Assembly: GCA_005792805.1 (NCBI GenBank)
Contig: SXQV01000218.1
Span: 1 to 8,670, forward strand
Length of the DNA: 8,670 nucleotides
Origin: Methylococcaceae bacterium
Lineage (GTDB): Bacteria; Pseudomonadota; Gammaproteobacteria; Methylococcales; Methylococcaceae
Direction: 5' to 3'
In this document: in pieces, positions 6,736 through 8,670 of the stretch
Numbering within the stretch: position 1 is the stretch's first letter
Layout: each line of letters opens with the position of its first letter
The notes under the pieces: model-generated
The model's input: the letters and a program-made list of their open reading frames with translations, nothing else
Told to the model about the DNA's origin: nothing
Databases searched by the model: none
Translations under genes and position numbers: made by a program

Positions 6736-7509
6736 ATGACCCGCTTCAAGATCGTCATACCGGCCCGGCACGGCTCCAGCCGACTGCCCGGCAAGCCGCT
6801 ACTGGACATTGCCGGCCAGCCCATGATCGTGCATGTCTGCGAGCGGGCACTGGAGGCGGGTGATGACGTCTATGTGGCGACCGATGACGAGCGCATTGCC
6901 ACAGCGGTAGCCCATCTGCCCGTGACCGCCGTCATGACCCGAGAGGATCACGCCAGCGGGACCGAGCGCATTACCGAAGTGGCAGATCAACTGGACTGGC
7001 CAGATGACACCCTCGTCGTCAACCTCCAGGGTGACGAACCGCTCATGCAGCCCGACCTGATACGCCAGCTGGCCAGCGCACTGGCCGAACAAAACACCGC
7101 CGAAATCGCCACCCTGGCCGCCCTCATCGACGACCCCTCAGATGTCTTCGACCCGCATGCCGTCAAAGTGGTACTGGATCGCTTCGGCCATGCTCTCTAC
7201 TTCAGCCGCGCCCCCATTCCCTGGCATCGGGACAGCTTCGGCCAGACCGGCCGCCAGGCTGGTTGCGATTACCCCTGGCGGCGGCACATCGGCATCTATG
7301 CCTACTCCGCTGGATTCCTGCGACGCTATGTCAACTGGCCCCCTTCACAACTGGAATCGGTTGAAGCGCTCGAACAGCTCCGTATTCTCTGGCAAGGCGA
7401 GCGCATTCTGGTCGTCCCGGTGGATTCCGCCCCGCCTGCTGGAGTGGATACCGAAGCGGATTTGCAACGGGTAACAAGGCTCTTTGGCACCCTCCGAGAG
7501 AACGCATGA
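6736..7509 (+). CDS. kdsB: 3-deoxy-manno-octulosonate cytidylyltransferase (CMP-KDO synthetase)
   Basis: KdsB activates KDO with CTP to CMP-KDO in the cytoplasm, the donor used by WaaA to build the LPS inner core on lipid IVA, the LpxK product. 257 residues, a usual length. Motifs in order: IPARHGSSRLPGKPL (about 8-22, nucleotide binding), the VATDDERI region (about 47-54), SGTERI (74-79), NLQGDEP (96-102, with the metal-binding D100), FSRAPIPW (about 156-163), HIGIYAY (184-190) and LESVEALEQLR (206-216). The ATG is three bases after the ycaR stop. It is the last gene of the plus-strand operon here; the ptpA and murB genes that follow it in Pseudomonas are missing and an integron array begins instead. 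Confidence 0.97.
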   Translation: MTRFKIVIPARHGSSRLPGKPLLDIAGQPMIVHVCERALEAGDDVYVATDDERIATAVAHLPVTAVMTREDHASGTERITEVADQLDWPDDTLVVNLQGDEPLMQPDLIRQLASALAEQNTAEIATLAALIDDPSDVFDPHAVKVVLDRFGHALYFSRAPIPWHRDSFGQTGRQAGCDYPWRRHIGIYAYSAGFLRRYVNWPPSQLESVEALEQLRILWQGERILVVPVDSAPPAGVDTEADLQRVTRLFGTLRENA

Positions 7510-7528
7510 ATCCGGCGGATCGGCGAAG

Positions 7529-7563
7529 CTGAAAGGTGACCTGGGGCCTTTTCAGTTGAAAAG
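7529..7563. terminator. Overlapping hairpins after kdsB, possible terminator
   Basis: CTGAAAGG (7529-7536) can pair with CCTTTTCAG (7547-7555) with one bulge, and an overlapping perfect seven-base inverted repeat CTTTTCA/TGAAAAG spans 7548-7563 with a two-base loop. The two cannot form together. They start 20 bases past the kdsB stop, where a terminator is expected and where a cassette array transcribed from the other side would also need to stop. Neither is followed by a proper T-run, so intrinsic termination is unproven. Confidence 0.35.
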
Positions 7564-7569
7564 AGTTGT

Positions 7570-7664
7570 GCCCAAGAATATCCAGCCCGTACTGATGAGC
7601 CGACCCGCTGGGTTTCCGCTTTGCTCCAACCCATTAGCCTACGGGCTCCAGCGAAGGGTTATGC
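7570..7664 (-). repeat. Degenerate attC site at the array end
   Basis: Read on the minus strand: R'' box GCATAAC (7664-7658), a stem arm AGCCCGTA (7647-7640), a structured middle with a TGGGTT/AACCCA hairpin, the matching arm TACGGGCT (7591-7584), a five-base spacer and an R'-like heptamer CTTGGGC (7576-7570). The R'' box is identical to that of the attC at 8340-8271, and it lies three bases after the stop of the GIY-YIG gene, as expected of a cassette. The R' box deviates from GTTRRRY only at its first base (C for G), which is the crossover base. The pairing next to the R boxes is imperfect. About 95 bp. Confidence 0.6.
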
Positions 7665-8276
7665 CGCTCACTGCACGCGCGCGACATGCTTTTTGTTCGT
7701 GGCAGAACGTTCAAGCTTTCCTTCGCGCATGAGGATGCCAAGTACGCTGTAGGAAAGATAGTCTTTGGACCCGCCTCCGTAGTCGCTCCGCAAGCCAAGC
7801 AGGCTCGCTGCGTCAGAGTTGGAGATTCCGTTGGGATTGGCTTTGGCAAGCTCAAGTACGGCGTCCTTTAAGAGTGCCAAAGCGACTTGAGCCTTCTCTT
7901 TGACACCCGAAGGCACAACAACCGAAGTTCGTGCTTTCTTCGATAGGCCGGAAGGCAGAACGTTATTTAGTAGGCGACCGCCAGTGTCAACTGTGCCAAA
8001 CGACGCAATCAGCTCCGCCTCGAGCCGGATGGCCTGAGGCTCACTTAGTGCGTCGACCAGCCGGGATACCAAGGCATTGCAGCCAGCAGCTTCGATCTCC
8101 TTGATCTTCCGCCCCTTACGCGAGTCGTCAGGACTAACGAGATGGTCGTGCGAGCGTGTCCCGGTGCCCTTGCCGATGTAGAACGGCATTGCGGGTGATT
8201 CACGCGGATCTTTGAGGGCGTAGACGTAGTACGAGGTATCACTGGACATGGGCGACACGGGTTTAGAGCGGCCTAA
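7576..8276 (-). mobile_element. Integron gene cassette carrying a GIY-YIG nuclease gene
   Basis: A single-gene cassette of about 701 bp, bounded by the crossover points of two attC sites: on the minus strand it begins with TTAGGC after G 8277 and ends at the first base of the R'-like box at 7576. The gene starts 27 bases inside and ends three bases before the R'' box, so coding sequence fills nearly all of it, typical of cassettes. Orientation of gene and attC agree. The array would be read leftwards from an attI and integrase outside the right edge. No promoter is visible within it. Confidence 0.72.
7668..8249 (-). CDS. GIY-YIG nuclease domain protein with C-terminal winged-helix-like region
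   Basis: A 193-residue protein with an N-terminal GIY-YIG endonuclease domain of the LEM-3-like type: YVY (8-10), PFYIGKGTGTRSHDHL (22-37) with the YIG Tyr, conserved R32 and H36, and the expected metal-binding Glu in LEAELIASFG (about 76-85). After a Lys/Ser-rich linker, residues about 125-190 look like a winged helix: SNSDAASLLGL, a Gly-rich stretch, then YSVLGILMREGKLER. It should cleave DNA; substrate and role are not known, and defence against phage or plasmids is a guess. I chose ATG 8249 because the frame extended to 8288 would run into the attC and out of the cassette; GTG 8258 is also possible. No Shine-Dalgarno is seen. It converges with kdsB. Confidence 0.78.
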   Translation of the reverse strand: MSSDTSYYVYALKDPRESPAMPFYIGKGTGTRSHDHLVSPDDSRKGRKIKEIEAAGCNALVSRLVDALSEPQAIRLEAELIASFGTVDTGGRLLNNVLPSGLSKKARTSVVVPSGVKEKAQVALALLKDAVLELAKANPNGISNSDAASLLGLRSDYGGGSKDYLSYSVLGILMREGKLERSATNKKHVARVQ

Positions 8277-8340
8277 CGTAGAAGTCACCGGCGCTGCGCG
8301 GCTTTATCGCGCAGCGTCCGTGTGGACTGCCGGGTTATGC
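8271..8340 (-). repeat. Integron attC recombination site (70 bp)
   Basis: Read on the minus strand: R'' GCATAAC (8340-8334), spacer of five, L'' (8328-8318), stem CGCTGCGCG (8316-8308), seven-base loop (8307-8301), the perfectly complementary stem (8300-8292), L' (8291-8283), spacer of five, R' GTTAGGC (8277-8271), which matches GTTRRRY. The R boxes pair with one mismatch. The L''/L' arms pair fully except for two extra bases on the plus strand, G8324 and T8321. Extrahelical G and T on the folded bottom strand are the known recognition features of integron integrases, and they fix the orientation as minus. The crossover would be between G8277 and T8276. Confidence 0.88.
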
Positions 8341-8341
8341 G

Positions 8342-8530
8342 TCATAGACTTTCGAACCATGCCGTATCAATGCTGACGCGCTCAACGAGTTCTGTTTTAA
8401 CCCCCAGCGCCAACTCTTTCAGTTTCTCTGCAAGTTCGTCACCATCGACAAGATCAATCGGCGGTGCCCCGTCTCTCGTGGCTTCTTTGACAGCAGCGGG
8501 TGTGAAAGAGCCCGTTGTAATAAACAAGCC
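8342..8530 (-). pseudogene. Mrr-like restriction endonuclease, C-terminal fragment
   Basis: The peptide GLFITTGSFTPAAVKEA, then PPIDLVDGDELAEKLKELALGV and a tail ending DTAWFESL, matches the C-terminal end of the Mrr catalytic domain (typical pattern G.FITT..F...A..A, I.LIDG..LA.L), found in type IV restriction enzymes that cut modified DNA. The catalytic D...QxK part is not seen. The stop TGA (8344-8342) is one base before the attC R'' box, so this is the 3' end of a cassette gene. The same frame stays open to the right window edge, but upstream of about 8575 its translation is Ser/Cys-rich and unlike Mrr. TTG 8527 is the only near start and would give a 61-residue peptide lacking the active site. 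A frameshift is likelier than a short gene. Confidence 0.6.
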
Positions 8531-8552
8531 GTAATTATTCAGCGAGCCTCGG

Positions 8553-8669
8553 CTAGCGAGTGATTTCGCCCAGGAAATCCGGCAGCTTTCCCTCGAACAA
8601 AAGGTTGAGAGCGTCGGAAGAGGAGACGTTGTTTTTAGCGCAGGTTGAAAGATAGCTTCGAACCCGACA
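8553..8669 (-). CDS. Partial reading frame entering from the right edge (possibly the frameshifted Mrr gene)
   Basis: One frame on from the Mrr-like fragment, 38 codons run from the window edge to TAG 8555-8553 and look protein-like: SYLSTCAKNN, SSSDALNLLFEGKLPDFLGE, ITR. Its last part, PDFLGEI, resembles the F.GAL helix that lies just before the FITT strand in Mrr domains, so joining this frame to the one below near 8553-8575 would restore a continuous Mrr-type order. It could instead be the end of an unrelated gene. I do not recognise it independently, and its start is outside the window. Confidence 0.4.
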   Translation of the reverse strand, partial: CRVRSYLSTCAKNNVSSSDALNLLFEGKLPDFLGEITR

Positions 8670-8670
8670 A

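Noticed and set aside
7484..7732. An 82-codon plus-strand open frame after kdsB
   Set aside because: It crosses the kdsB end, the hairpins and the attC, and is antisense to the GIY-YIG gene end; no domain is seen.
8250..8288. N-terminal extension of the GIY-YIG protein to the ATG at 8288
   Set aside because: It would start inside the attC site, before the cassette crossover point, and the extra 13 residues lie outside the domain.
8322..8534. A 70-codon plus-strand open frame, Ser-rich
   Set aside because: Antisense to the Mrr-like C-terminus, which has recognisable family motifs.
1..8670. CRISPR array, tRNA or rRNA genes
   Set aside because: No regularly spaced direct repeats and no tRNA- or rRNA-like sequence were seen.

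Overview
The window is a stretch of gammaproteobacterial chromosome. It carries two housekeeping gene clusters pointing away from each other, an insertion-sequence remnant at the left edge, and the end of an integron gene-cassette array at the right edge. The organism is inferred from gene order (lptM-lysA-dapF-DUF484-xerC, and exbB-exbD-lpxK-ycaR-kdsB), which is typical of Pseudomonas-like and sulfur/halophilic Gammaproteobacteria. The genus cannot be named from this sequence.

Layout. 1-137: 3' end of an IS5-family transposase and its probable right terminus. 232-4137 (minus strand): a tightly packed unit read lptM, lysA, dapF, DUF484, xerC, with gaps or overlaps of a few bases. It makes a small lipoprotein that helps LPS-translocon assembly, the last steps toward meso-diaminopimelate and lysine, a GAF-like protein and the chromosome-dimer recombinase. 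4138-4463: a divergent intergenic region with a perfect inverted repeat and a candidate extended -10. 4470-7509 (plus strand): exbB, exbD, lpxK, ycaR, kdsB, also nearly gapless, combining an inner-membrane proton channel pair with lipid A 4'-kinase and CMP-KDO synthesis, i.e. outer-membrane biogenesis.

7510-8670 is different in kind. Two attC-like recombination sites, both read on the minus strand, lie at 8340-8271 and 7664-7570. The first is a near-textbook attC: R boxes, five-base unpaired spacers, a perfect nine-base terminal stem, and two extrahelical bases (G and T) on the strand expected to be bound by an integron integrase. Between them is one complete cassette of about 700 bp carrying a GIY-YIG nuclease gene. 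A second cassette enters from the right and ends in the C-terminal part of an Mrr-like restriction endonuclease whose reading frame appears broken. In both cassettes the stop codon sits 1-3 bases from the attC. The integrase and attI would lie to the right of the window. The array ends about 60 bp from the kdsB stop, where ptpA and murB are found in Pseudomonas. The array end, with two nuclease-type cassette genes, is the most interesting part of the window.
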